Shown here: piece after piece, positions 1 through 10,611 of the stretch
Numbering within the stretch: the stretch's first letter is position 1
How the letters are laid out: each line of letters begins with the position of its first letter
Source: Physcia stellaris
Taxonomy: Eukaryota; Ascomycota; Lecanoromycetes; Caliciales; Physciaceae
Assembly (NCBI GenBank): GCA_018902385.1
Contig: JABSSW010000013.1
Coordinates: 434,001 to 498,000, forward strand
Direction: 5' to 3'
Length of the DNA: 64,000 bases
The notes under the pieces: generated by a model
Seen by the model: the letters and a program-made list of their open reading frames with translations, nothing else
Told to the model about the DNA's origin: nothing
The model's database searches: none
Position numbers and translations under genes: made by a program

Positions 1-1008
1 GCAACGCCATTTCCACGTCTTTGTCATGATCCCAGCTCTCGTCTTCACGGACTATACCTCGGAACACACCGAGCTCCTCACAGAGCCGGGCCACGGTCTC
101 CGCATCACAGCCCGCGAACCGGACGCTCAGTATGGGACCCTTTGCGGTGGTTGTAACATTCAGAGGGAGATTCCCAAAGCCGACAAGCGATGGAGATCAG
201 AAAGAGTGAGTGAGAGATCCTTTAGAGCACGTGCGAAGTCGACGGATAAAGCATCGAGTACATCGACCGAGCCAAGGGTCTGAGAAGTCGAAGGGAAAAG
301 AGCAGTGATGGTAGGACTGAGACGGAATTCCAAACTCGTGCCCTTGGAAGCGCCAGAAACGTGCTTCTCGAACTTGTTGAGGACTTCATCCTCGGTGTTC
401 GTCACCCTGCGAAAGCGCTTTTCCCCGGTTGTGGGGTCAACGCCGTCGAACCGCGCTTTACCGCCGCCAACGAAGAAAGCACGGATGCCTGCATTTACGT
501 TGTGAATGACTTGTGCTTGGCAAGTGGGTGTCTGGCTAAAGTGCCTGATTCCCCGTCCAGTCCCGCCGAGAGAATATCCACCGGCAGTACGGGGTAGAGC
601 TCCTCCTGTGAGGTTTGGCCGAAGGGATGAAGCAAAGGGCGCACCACCACGCTGTCGGATGACTTTCCCAACGTTGGTAATACCGAAGGAGGAGCGGTCG
701 TATACCTTTGCTCGGGATGCTCTCTCTCCAAGGTTGCGTACGGTTGTAGAGAACCAGCGGTGATTGGAGTGGCGGGATTGTCGGATGCGGGCAAGAGGAT
801 GGAGAGGATGACTTTGAGTAGAGATTCGAATAGGTTGAAGAATAGCGTTCGAGGTACTGTTTGCAGAAGGTTGGGAGAACTTTGAGCGAATGATAGATGA
901 GGTTTTATCGACGGCGAATCTTGGATTGCTAACGTTAGCATTTCACTTCTCGTCCACCAAAAGATAAGGGATTTACCTCATTATCCTAAGGACCTTCGGG
1001 ACCAACAT
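1..1008 (-). CDS. Fungal mitochondrial-type conserved protein (often labelled casein kinase II beta 2 subunit), partial, one frame break
   Basis: Exon 1 is 1008-977 and exon 2 runs from 928 past the window edge; the 48-nt intron 976-929 has donor GTAAAT, branch GCTAAC and acceptor TAG, and phases agree. The basic, Ser/Thr-rich N-terminus looks like a mitochondrial presequence. It is followed by conserved blocks LRPNLTGGALPRTAGGYSLG, ARFDGVDPTTGEKRF, LSPTITALFP, VLDALSVDFARALKDL and, near the edge, VRFAGCDAETVARLCEELGV. From memory these match a fungal family that databases often call casein kinase II beta 2 subunit, although no CK2-beta zinc ribbon is visible, so I do not endorse that function. 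The frame breaks at the CCC run 173-175: HRLSALG continues as NLPLN only if one base is added. The C-terminus lies outside the window. Confidence 0.75.
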
Positions 1009-1880
1009 GTGGCCGCTCGAGGGCGCCATGATCACTGGTATGTAGTGATCCAGGCAATGAGGGGCTGAAGAGTAAAGGATAGAGATGCGTTGACGTAGGC
1101 AAGGAACAGTGGCGGAGATGCATGTGACGGCCTGAGCTAAACCATTTCCAGCGAAGGGCGCTAGGCCAGTTAGGGCCGACTATCAAACTCCAAAATGGAC
1201 GGGATGGGAAATCATGGAACCAAAGTAAAAGAGGCGCGAGAAGCATCAGACGAAGAACGAGAAAGAAATATTCTGTAGTCGCAAAGAGCATGGACATGAT
1301 TTTGACCAATCTATTCGAAGAGGCTAAAACCCTCAATCATGTATGTAATCGCCTGTAGCACTTTTCTCTAAGGACACAAAAGCCCTGAAGCGCTTGATGC
1401 CAGTGGCAAACCTACCACGAGACCTGTGAATGAATCTCATGATAGAGCAGAGGAAGAGTGCAAAGATGCAACAAGACCTAGAGCTGAATATCGCTATGCA
1501 TGCGAAGATCCCCTTCAAACGCCCGCTCACATGCTGCACGAAATCGCAAACTAACCACTTCAATCAAGCTCTTTTGCTCCTAACGAAATGCTCCACACCG
1601 GCGGAGCCGTGTTGTAAATTAGACAAGTGAAACCATCAAAGCCATGGCCAGAAATTGAGCTTAGCAATCGCTAGCTCTGGAGATGATATTCCTAGAAGCC
1701 TGGGACTGCTTGCCTAGAGCAGCCTGATATCTTTACGGTTCAAAATGAATGTAGCAACCTTGCACGGAAGATCTGTAGTGACGACTGTAGTGGCGACAAA
1801 GGTTTTCTAGATCTTGAAGGACACGATGCTGATGAACGTCCCATTTAGTAATGCCGGCGGATTCTGCCCAGGTAAGGTGC
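1009..1880. other. Intergenic, upstream of the first gene and downstream of LARP1
   Basis: Short ORFs occur here (for example 1336-986 on the minus strand) but none has family resemblance or coding-like composition. It must hold the promoter of the minus-strand gene starting at 1008 and the 3' end of LARP1. I see no repeat or RNA gene. Confidence 0.5.
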
Positions 1881-4800
1881 TCATCGTTCGAGCTGTACTT
1901 TTAGCTCCGCGTCGATGATGTTATCGATTTTCTTTCTATTCTTCATGTTCGTCGCTCCATTCCTCCACGCGGCTCGAAGCTTGTCGAATGCTGGTCTCTC
2001 TTTACCAGCGCTCTCGCTCTTGACGAGATTGACGAAGTCGCGAGCAATCTCATCGGAGATAACTTTCTGACCTAGCATGGATTCATCGTAATACTGGACA
2101 AGATTTTTCAAGCCAACATTCGATTTGCGCGTGTTGACATCGTCAAGAGCCATTCGGCGAAATTCCTCGTACATGCGTGTATTGAAATTGCGGATCAGAA
2201 AATGGGACCAAAATTGGTATAAGATATCCATGTCGCGGTGACATATGCCAGTTCCCGACTGTTCGCGCTGATGGAGTGCATTTGTTCGGAACAGATGGTA
2301 AGATTCGTGGGTCAAGTCGTTTGGAAGCGAGTCAATAGGCGTCTCCTTATCTTTGACCCAGAAGACTGGAGATGCATGGCTGTTCCCTTGACGCTTTGGT
2401 GAGCCAACCTTGAATGGACTTAAAGATCTCTGAATCATATTGAGCTCGTCACTTTCAATTCGTAAGCTTGAGCGCCAACGCTTGTTTAGGTGTCTTTCCA
2501 GCACACTTACAGGCCAGACGGCACATTGCCATTGACTTTGGAACGTGATGGACGCTCTTCAACTCTCGTGAACTCATCGTTGAATGTCCTTCCGTCAATA
2601 GATCCATTGGAAAATGTACGTGAAGATGCTGAAGCGAACGGGGGAGGTAATGGCGCCGAGGGATTGATAGGCTTGCGAACTACAATCATCAGACTCTCAA
2701 CTTGTTCGTCTGTGAACGAACTCGTGTTTTGTGTTGAAGAGTCCAATGGTGAAAGACCATGGCCATTTGTCATTGGTATGCTAGGGGCGAAATCTGGTCC
2801 CACGGCGGATAATGGAGTCTGTGTGACCGGTGTCTCGCTTATATTTCCATTGGTCACCGGTCCTACTGCAGCAGGTACGAACGGCGCAGCTGTTCCATTA
2901 GGAGTTTGAGAATTTGGGATTTCGTCGATGTTTTGATGGGGACTGTATGGTAGGACACCTTCAGATACCCCGTCGTACCCGTAGGGCATCCCTAACATGG
3001 GAGGTTGTGGGACACGAGGTCGTTCTACTTGATCAGGACCATCGTTTTGTGCTGAGGGATCTCGTTCTTCCTTGGCTAACACCCATTGCTCCCATCCATC
3101 TCGCCTACGCAAACGGTCAATCCCATCAGCAGCTGTGCGAATCTCGATGTTGGTGGAATGCAAGCAAACCCATCTGATAAGCTCAATGTCCTGCGTAAGC
3201 TGCTTCATGCGGTTGAACTTCACAAGCACGCTAAGAAAGACGTAACCTTGGGAGTCCATATTCTTTCGTAGAAACAGGTCTTTGCAGAGGTTATCAACCG
3301 AGAAGTAATACTCCCTATGTCCTGTTAGCGTTTGGCACTTCGCTTAGGGGACTGAATACTTACATTTGCATTGAGACCATGCTGTATACGGTAATGGCGG
3401 CCTGCTCAGAGAACGAAGTAAACGGCATTGCGCTCATAATACCCTGGTGGCCTGGCTGGTAGCCGTACGCATTGGCAACGTCTGTCTGTATGTTGGGCAA
3501 GTTAGGTGGCCCCGTGTACGGTGCGGCAGGGTATCTACTATATGGTGATCCTGGGTGAGGAATGGATTGTGAACGAGATGCGGAACGGTAACTTCGCGAG
3601 TGAGGTTGGGGCTGCATATAAGAAACGCCTTGCGCCTGTGACAGATGGCGCTCATGACTCGAATGAGACTTGGTGGGTCCCATTGCCGGATGGTGATGAT
3701 GTGAGGTCTGGCCGTTGACAAAGCCTCCATTGGTGAAAGCTGGAGTGGCCACGGAATGAGCACCAGAATTACGGCTCCGTAACCCTCCGCCGCGACCACG
3801 TTGCCCTTCATTGCGTTCTCGCATGGAAGGAGCAGCGTGAAAGTCCCTTGTATGATCCATTTGTCTGGCGGTTATGTTGTTCTGCTTCTCAGCTGTACCT
3901 GATCTTGGATGGGCATGTGTGTCGGGAGGTCCACTTGGTCGTCGTTCACCCCTCGCTGAATCATCTCGTAGTGTCTTCCCGTTCCATGATGACTCGTCGC
4001 CCGTCATGTATGTTGCAGTGGCGTCAACTTTCCTCTCGTTGCCAGTTTGAGTTGATGCAGAAATGCCGTTTGGCTCAGCGGCAGTTGACCTATTCGGGGC
4101 ATTTTGGGCATTTGACCTAGATGGCTTTGATTCTTCTTCGTTTCGTCTCTCAGTTGATGTTGTATCACCTCCCTTACGCTGCTCTCGCGCCATAGGAGGT
4201 CCTGCGCTTGCTGATCTTTTTGGTTTGGGACCAGGGGCAGAGGTCTTTGCGACATTTGGCTCTGCTCTACTACGATCGTTCGAAGCTCCTGGAGACTGAC
4301 CAGCCGCATTACTTTGATTTCCTGGGGTTGGCTTTTCCACCCCATTACCACTGGGCAGCATGTTACCACCACCACGGCCGGTGCTGGCTTCTCTGCCGCC
4401 ACGACTCGGGCGACTACCGCCTCCCCTTCGCGATTGAGGTATAGGCGTAGTGAAGACAGCAGAAGGTACGAATGGCATTGTGGTCCACTCTTTTTTTGAA
4501 TTAGGCTTGGATGCTGTTGTCTTCTCCTTTTCAGCTTTCTCGGCCCGCTCTTGGGATCGTTTCTTTTCTTCGTCCTGAGCAGTATCTGGAGTAGGCCAAG
4601 ATACAGCATCACCTGGAGGCGGTAAGGGGACACTGGCTGGAGCGCTAGGCTTGCTAATTTCTGAGGTTCGCACGACCTTTGAGTTGTTTTTCGTAGGACC
4701 TACTTAACCATGTTAGCTCGCTGAAGTTTGTACACGTGATATCTGATGCGTACCTTCGTCTCCGCTCTTCAATTTGCTTTCGGCTGCTCGAGACCACTCC

Positions 4801-5495
4801 TTGATGCCATTTGGTACAGAAGTGCGTTCTGGTGAGCTAGGATTGCCTTTTGTCTTCCTTGGCTTGTCCGATTTTCTTGCTTCATTGCTGCCTCCAAGTA
4901 CATTTGAACCATTCGCAGCGTCCGAGGAAGGATTGTAGTCCGAGACATGATTCGACAGAGATGGTGCTGGCGTGACCGCTTTTGCCTTGGCCTGGAAAAG
5001 GCCTTTGCGTTGCTCCCAAAAGTTGACAGCAGGAGGGGGGGCATCTCTGAGGGACGCTGGTGCTGGGGTATCGTCCGCCCAAGACGCGGTATCACTCTCT
5101 CGCTTCTCGGACTCCCCGTCTTTAGCTTGTGAGCTCTGAGACTGTTTCTCCCAGGTTGACGCATTTTGCGTAGTTAATGGATCCTCTTCTTTCGATACTA
5201 TGGCCGTGGATGTTGTGTCGCGTTCTGGGGTGGGAGGCCCAGAATTTGCTCTCGTGGAGGCCTTGGTTTCCTCTGATTTCGCTGGCGCGGCAGTAACTAC
5301 GTTGTTCTGACCCTTAAAGTCGTCCACCACAGTCGCCCGACCTTCACTGGCCGTCCGCTTGGCTGCCGGCTTCTCTACCCCTGGCTCTAAAGCATTATTC
5401 GGTACAGATGGTGATCTTCCTTTCGCGGCCTGAGCGTAAGAGAAGGTAGACCCCCCAAGCAGCTCGCCGCCAGACTTTGATGTCGACATGGACAT
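1881..5495 (-). CDS. La-related protein 1 (LARP1/Slr1-Sro9 type), La motif plus DM15 region
   Basis: Four exons: 5495-4754, 4699-3364, 3314-2511 and 2466-1881, with introns of 54, 49 and 44 nt and all phases closing, giving 1155 aa. The first two thirds are disordered and rich in Ser, Pro, Arg and Gly, with RGG-like stretches (RRGGGSRPSRGG). The N-terminus carries TFSYAQAAKG, seen in fungal homologues. A La motif starts near residue 690 (MEYYFSVDNLCKDLFLRKNM) and continues through GYVFLSVLVKFNRMKQLT. The last exon has a DM15-type region near residues 1010-1090 (FRTNALHQREQSGTG, MYEEFRRMALDD). LARP1 proteins bind mRNA and poly(A), and DM15 binds the cap and TOP motif in animals; a cytoplasmic role in translation is inferred from this. 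An in-frame start exists at 5648, but the ATG at 5495 has A at -3 and begins the conserved sequence. Confidence 0.9.
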
Positions 5496-6740
5496 TGTCG
5501 TACCTCTCAGGCAATCCGTGATTCGGATACTAGTGGCGCAGATGCTATTAATTTGCCTACGGTCTCCTGGAGAGGGACTTCTTGCCGGGCTATGGATTGG
5601 GAATCCCAAGCGGCCTTCCCTTCTCGTGGGAGCTGTTGACTGACGCAAGGCAACAAGCGGCCAGTCGTCTAGAAACCCAGGATCAGATCATGCAATGATA
5701 TTGTGTCGAACGCCCGCCCGAGTTTGGGAACCTCGACCCGCGACTCCACCAGCACTCCTCACCCCCCAGAAAAGGAGAAGCTCGAGCTTTTCCGAAGAGA
5801 GGATCTGTAGGATAGATAAGTTGCAGTAATCCGTCAATTTGCTACGGAAGAGCTTGCTCGTTGCGCAGGCGGATTGAGCGGGATGTGCTCCTGTGCTGGC
5901 AAAATGCCGCGTTTGACTTGAAATATTCTGACAGTCGCCTTGTTTCTGTTGATAATTTCGGAGTTAGTACCACCACATACGTTGATATGCAAGACATGTC
6001 GTTCCAGCAGCGTACTTCACGATATGGCTTGCAGCTCCTAAAACCATGTAGAAATGGGAGAAAAGGCTCCGAGATGACTTACCCAGTCACTGAAGTTTGC
6101 CAACGCAGCTAGAGCGGGGAACGCGCGGATAATTATGCAGGATGAAGGACGAAGGAGGGTTAATCTGATGCTGAGTGCAATGTCGAAGTGGGCGCAGATG
6201 TCGAGGATTGAGGAATTTCTTTCTTGATGAAAGATATGTGCGGATTGGCGGGCAACACAGACTGGAGCGGAGTAAGGTACTTTTGGGAAAAAACTGCCAG
6301 AGCTAAAGTCAAAATGTTGCGTAGTGCGGCTACCTAACCTCAACCCTTTCCGAGCTTCACCTAGTCACCTCGAAACAAGCGAAACTTCGATTTGACAGAA
6401 TTGTTGATGCCTTTGAAAGATGGCGAAGGATCTGGTGAGAAGTGGCCCGAAATTCAATTTAAGTATCACTAGACGTGTCAAGAGCGTTATCATCAATCGT
6501 TCTTCGTTGTACGACTAGTATCACAGCGCCGTTTATTTTGTTTGACACATGTTTTTGTGTTTTTGTTAAGGGAGTTTCCAGAAGTTTTAAAGTCTAAAAC
6601 CAATCGAATCAAACCGAGAGGTACATCAGCTGCATGTTCACAATAGTATCGAATGATCAGGATAACTCCACGCTCATGCTACCAATGACAACAAATGGCC
6701 CCACTATTCAAATCCCATCGAGTGCCCTCAAACGTAGGGT
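5496..6740. other. Intergenic, LARP1 upstream region and Npa3 downstream region
   Basis: About 1.2 kb with only short unconvincing ORFs. It contains the 5' leader and promoter of LARP1. An upstream in-frame extension of LARP1 reaches 5648, so its true 5' end may lie slightly further in. No repeat or RNA gene seen. Confidence 0.5.
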
Positions 6741-8023
6741 TCAACTGATCTGACTAGCCCGCAAATATCTTGTAAAGCTATTGTCTTCATGAGTATTAAC
6801 GTCGTTCGAAGCACCGTCCGCCAACGCTTTCTTATAACGTTGCTCCAGGCCATCGCTTTGAGGGCGTTCTCCATCCATATCACTATCTTCATCTTCATCA
6901 GGCTCAACAAGCTGGCCTCCTTCATCTGACCCTAACTCGTCTTCTGCATCGCTCATGGTATCTAAGTCTTGTTTTCGCTCAGCTGTTGACACGCCTGGGC
7001 CTGTAGAAGAGCTTTGATGGGTATTGCCGACATTCATGTCTTCCATGAGCTTTCCGAGTTCTTTTTCGCGCTTGCTCTCCTTTTCTTGCTGCCGATCCTT
7101 TCGTCGCTTTTCCAATTCTGGTTTGTAATCCTTCTCGAATTCACCGGCTTTCTCTGCGACAGCTTCGAAGAATTCATCGATACCTTTGCCGGTCATGGAG
7201 CTGACAGGGACAATCCGCAGGTGACGATAGAACTCCTCAAGCATCAAACTCATACTGTTCAGCAGCGACCCCATGTATCCACTGCCACCCCCTAGGCCCG
7301 TGCTTGTTCCTTCGACGCCGCCAAAACTACCCATATCCTCTTCGTGTTTGAGTGCGGCCTGAAATGACTCAAAATCGGTCATCCATTCTTTGGCGAAGTC
7401 GGCGTCTTTTACGTCGGTTTTGTTGAAGACGAGTATCATTGGTAGCTTTGTCTTGTAAAGAATACTGCAAGCATATAGCATATTACTCATAAAGGTACTT
7501 GTTGAGCTTGTTCGGGGGGTATCAATGATGTATGCAATGACAGTAGGAAATGAAGAAGCCAAAGAGTCAAGTAGTATACTCCCAGATGCACTCCAGACGA
7601 ACACTTCGATTTGTCCGGGTGTGTCCACAATAATGTTCTTGATTTTCTTGGCGTTCGGAGTTTCAGGATTAGGAAGAGTCCGTTTCTCAAGGATACCCAT
7701 GACTTGATCTATCTTGGTAGCAAAAATGTTGAGAGATGTAAGAATGCCTCCATTGGGACCAAGGTTATATTCTCTCATTACTTCCTTGTAATTTAAAGAA
7801 TCTCGTATGTCAATATTGCTATCAAATGGGACACTACGGACAGCTGGGTCGAGGTTTATGAGGTACGGAGGTTGACGTTTTGAATGAAGGTATGAATTGA
7901 TTCGCTGCATGAAGGTGGTCTTTCCTGAGCCTAGTATGAGCAATATCAGCCTACTCCAAATCCGAATCACTTTTTCTACCCACCAGCCATGCCGACGCAG
8001 ACAATGGCTACAGGCGTTTCCAT
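6741..8023 (-). CDS. NPA3: GPN-loop GTPase 1 (Npa3)
   Basis: Exon 1 is 8023-7984 and exon 2 is 7930-6741. The 53-nt intron (7983-7931) falls inside the P-loop codons, and the join restores GMAGSGKTTF. The product is 409 aa. Visible motifs are G1 (AGSGKTT, about residues 12-18), the family-defining GPN loop (NLGPNGGIL), G3 [10 protein letters not shown] and the G4-like VFNKTDV. The C-terminal third is a Lys/Glu-rich coiled coil followed by an acidic tail, as usual for GPN1/Npa3. GPN1 acts in the cytoplasm as a chaperone-like GTPase for assembly and nuclear import of RNA polymerase II, usually as a heterodimer with GPN2 or GPN3 (family knowledge). It lies head to head with the Cwf19 gene, 434 bp apart. 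Confidence 0.95.
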
Positions 8024-8457
8024 CGTGTGCGTAGTCCCCGAGACTTGACGGGTCTGCGTAAGATCCTATGGGTCTACTCGTCGTAAAGTGGTAATAGACA
8101 AGTCCCTAGATTCTTAAGCAGAGCGGTTGACTTGAACCCTGTTTTCGATGTGGGATAGACAATTGCGCATTTCAAGGGGTGACAGGGTAGAGCGCATCAG
8201 ATTCTCTTTTTCGTTTTTGTTTTGAACGCAGGTTCGGTCCTCAATAAATTCGAAATTGACGGGAAATCCTTATAACCCAAAAGCTTGGCATGTCCAAAGG
8301 GCCCGGTCCGCAACGCCGAACACTAGACTACCTTAACTCAACACCCAATCACAATCTCTTGTGCTAACTCTAAGGTACTTCGAGTGCTTTAGTTTTCTCA
8401 TTGGTTTCCATGTGAGCGATTAATTAGTGTTCTGCAGTGATAGATAGGATTATAGTG
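8024..8457. promoter_or_regulatory. Bidirectional promoter region between Npa3 and Cwf19
   Basis: The 434 bp between two divergent start codons is the only space available for both promoters. I see no TATA box at a convincing distance and no repeat. Shared control of the two genes is inferred from spacing only. Confidence 0.5.
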
Positions 8458-10611
8458 ATGACTTTGGAAGACTTCGAAAAGTCCTTGGCGGAAGAACACG
8501 AAGCCGAGGAACGGGTCCACACAAAGAAGGAAAACGAAAGCAAACATCGTAAGCACCATCATCACCGTCATCACCACAAGCGGAGGCATCATTTAGATGA
8601 TGAGCACAAGCGTAAACGGGCACGGCGCTCTACAAGTACAGACTCTGCCAGTGAACGGACAATCAAACGAAACAATGGCAATGTGGAGGACAGGATGTCC
8701 GGTGAGAGAGGACCCGAAGAGCATTCACTTATCACGGATAACGAGAGTGGACGTTCAAGCGGGCTTCAGAGAGATTCATGGATGCAAATGCCGTCAAAAA
8801 GCGACATTGATTTCACCCAAAAAGGTACGAAACAGTCTTCAACGCCAAGGCTGTCGAGGCCCTCGGAAGCAGACTTCAAGCTCAAGATCCACGACAATGA
8901 GCTCAACAAACATCACCTGCAAGACCTTGCGGACGGGAAGGCTATATCAGAACAGGATCCAGACGAAACAGCTCAACGTGAAGTTGGCTATGTCTTCGGC
9001 GACGCCGGAGCTCAATGGCGCATGACTAAGCTCAAGGCCGTCTTTCGACAAGCCGAGGACAGCGATAAATCTGTGGAAGCCGTAGCCATAGATCATTTTG
9101 GAGACCTCAGAGCTTTCGATGATGCCAGAGAGGAACAGATTGAGCTCGATCGAAGGGAAACGTACGGACCAGGATATGTTGGAAAAGAGAAACCCTCCGG
9201 AGATCTTTTTGCAGAGAGAAAGCTGGATGAAGGAGCCAGAAGAAAATCCTCCGAAACCACCAATGATGCGGAGTTTTCAACTACATTTGGGCCGTCTGTT
9301 GTCGACACTCAGCCTCCAGCGTCGACGACATATTCTGTAGATCACACAAGCTTAAACAGACTTAAAGCTCGTATGATGAAGGCCAAGTTACGAGGCGCGT
9401 CTGACGCTGCAGATCTTGAAGCCGAGTACAACGCGGCTTTAGCTTCGTCCGTAAATACCGCGCAACCAGATGTCATTACGCTCGGCACCATGGACAATAG
9501 AATGCTCGCTGGAGGCCGTTATACTGAGGTCAGAAACGTTGACACTAAACGGGGGCGAGAGCGAGGTCTGGTTGAGGAGAATGAGGATATGAGCATAGAA
9601 GACATGGTCCGAGAAGAGCGGCGGACAAAATATCAGGTTGGCGGTGAGGGACAACGATTCGCAGAAAGGATTGCGAAGGACGGAAAATACGATGTAAGTG
9701 CATTAACGTTCCCTGCTATAATTTGGCTTATAACCGTTTAGAACAATTTGGACTACATGGATGAGAACGCTGCCAAGCTGGCCAAACGAGTACACAAGTC
9801 AGAGATCAACATCAAGAATACCGCAGTATCAGAGTTCCAAAAAATAAACCGCATACTCGATAATTGCCCACTTTGTCACCGAGAGGAATCAGATACCCCT
9901 CCAGTAGCTCCAATTGTCTCTCTCGCTACTCGGACATATCTTACGCTCCCAACCGAACCCGAAATTAGTGACGGCGGCGCTTGTATCGTGCCTGTACAGC
10001 ATCGTGTGAACCTTTTGGAATGCGACGATGACGAGTGGGAAGAGATCAGAGTGCGCATATTCCTTGTTTGAGCACCTCGTAGTTTCTAACAATAGCAGAA
10101 CTTCATGAAAAGTCTGACTCGAATGTATCATGATCAAGGCAGAGATGTCATCTTCTACGAAAATGCGGCCGCACCTCAGCGAAGGAAGCATGCTGCTATG
10201 GAAGTAGTTCCACTTCCATACAGCCTTGGCGACAGTGCCCCAGCCTTCTTCAAGGAGGCATTTCTCACCTCCGACGAGGAGTGGACCCAGCACAAGAAAG
10301 TCATAGACACGTTGTCCAAAGCAAAACAGGGTCTTGGTAAAATGGCATTCCGTCGGACGCTGGTGAAAGAAATGCCCTATTTCCATATCTGGTTTCAGGT
10401 GGACGGTGGTTTAGGACATATTGTTGAGGATGCTAACCGATGGCCAAAGGGCGACCTTTTTGCACGAGAAGTAATCGGTGGGATGCTCGACAAAGGAATT
10501 GAAGTGATCAAGAGGCAGGGACATTGGAGTAGAGGAGCCGACGGTAGAGTCGATGGCTTCCGAAAGCGATGGCGACGATTTGATTGGACGCGAGTACTTA
10601 CGGACAACTAG
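8458..10611 (+). CDS. Cwf19-like splicing / lariat-turnover factor (CwfJ domains)
   Basis: Exons 8458-9693, 9742-10050 and 10099-10611; introns of 48 nt each (GTAAGT..TAG and GTGCGC..CAG with branch TCTAAC); 685 aa. The N-terminus MTLEDFEKSLAEE is followed by a Lys/His-rich stretch (KHRKHHHHRHHHKRRHH). The middle is charged and probably disordered. The C-terminal CwfJ modules follow, with the zinc/HIT-like elements NCPLCHREE, VPVQHRVNLLECDDDEWEEI and MPYFHIWFQVDGGLGHIVED. Family members (S. pombe Cwf19, S. cerevisiae Drn1, human CWF19L2) associate with late spliceosomes and lariat debranching in the nucleus. The GTG-led extension to 8437 was not used because the ATG at 8458 starts the conserved sequence. 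The second donor is atypical, but the join EEIRNFMKSL preserves the domain. Confidence 0.92.

Noticed and set aside
986-1336. 116-codon minus-strand frame with hydrophobic start
   Set aside because: It overlaps the first exon of the partial gene in another frame and has no recognisable homology.
9889-10386. 165-codon antisense frame over Cwf19
   Set aside because: It overlaps a clearly conserved CwfJ exon and shows no independent protein features.
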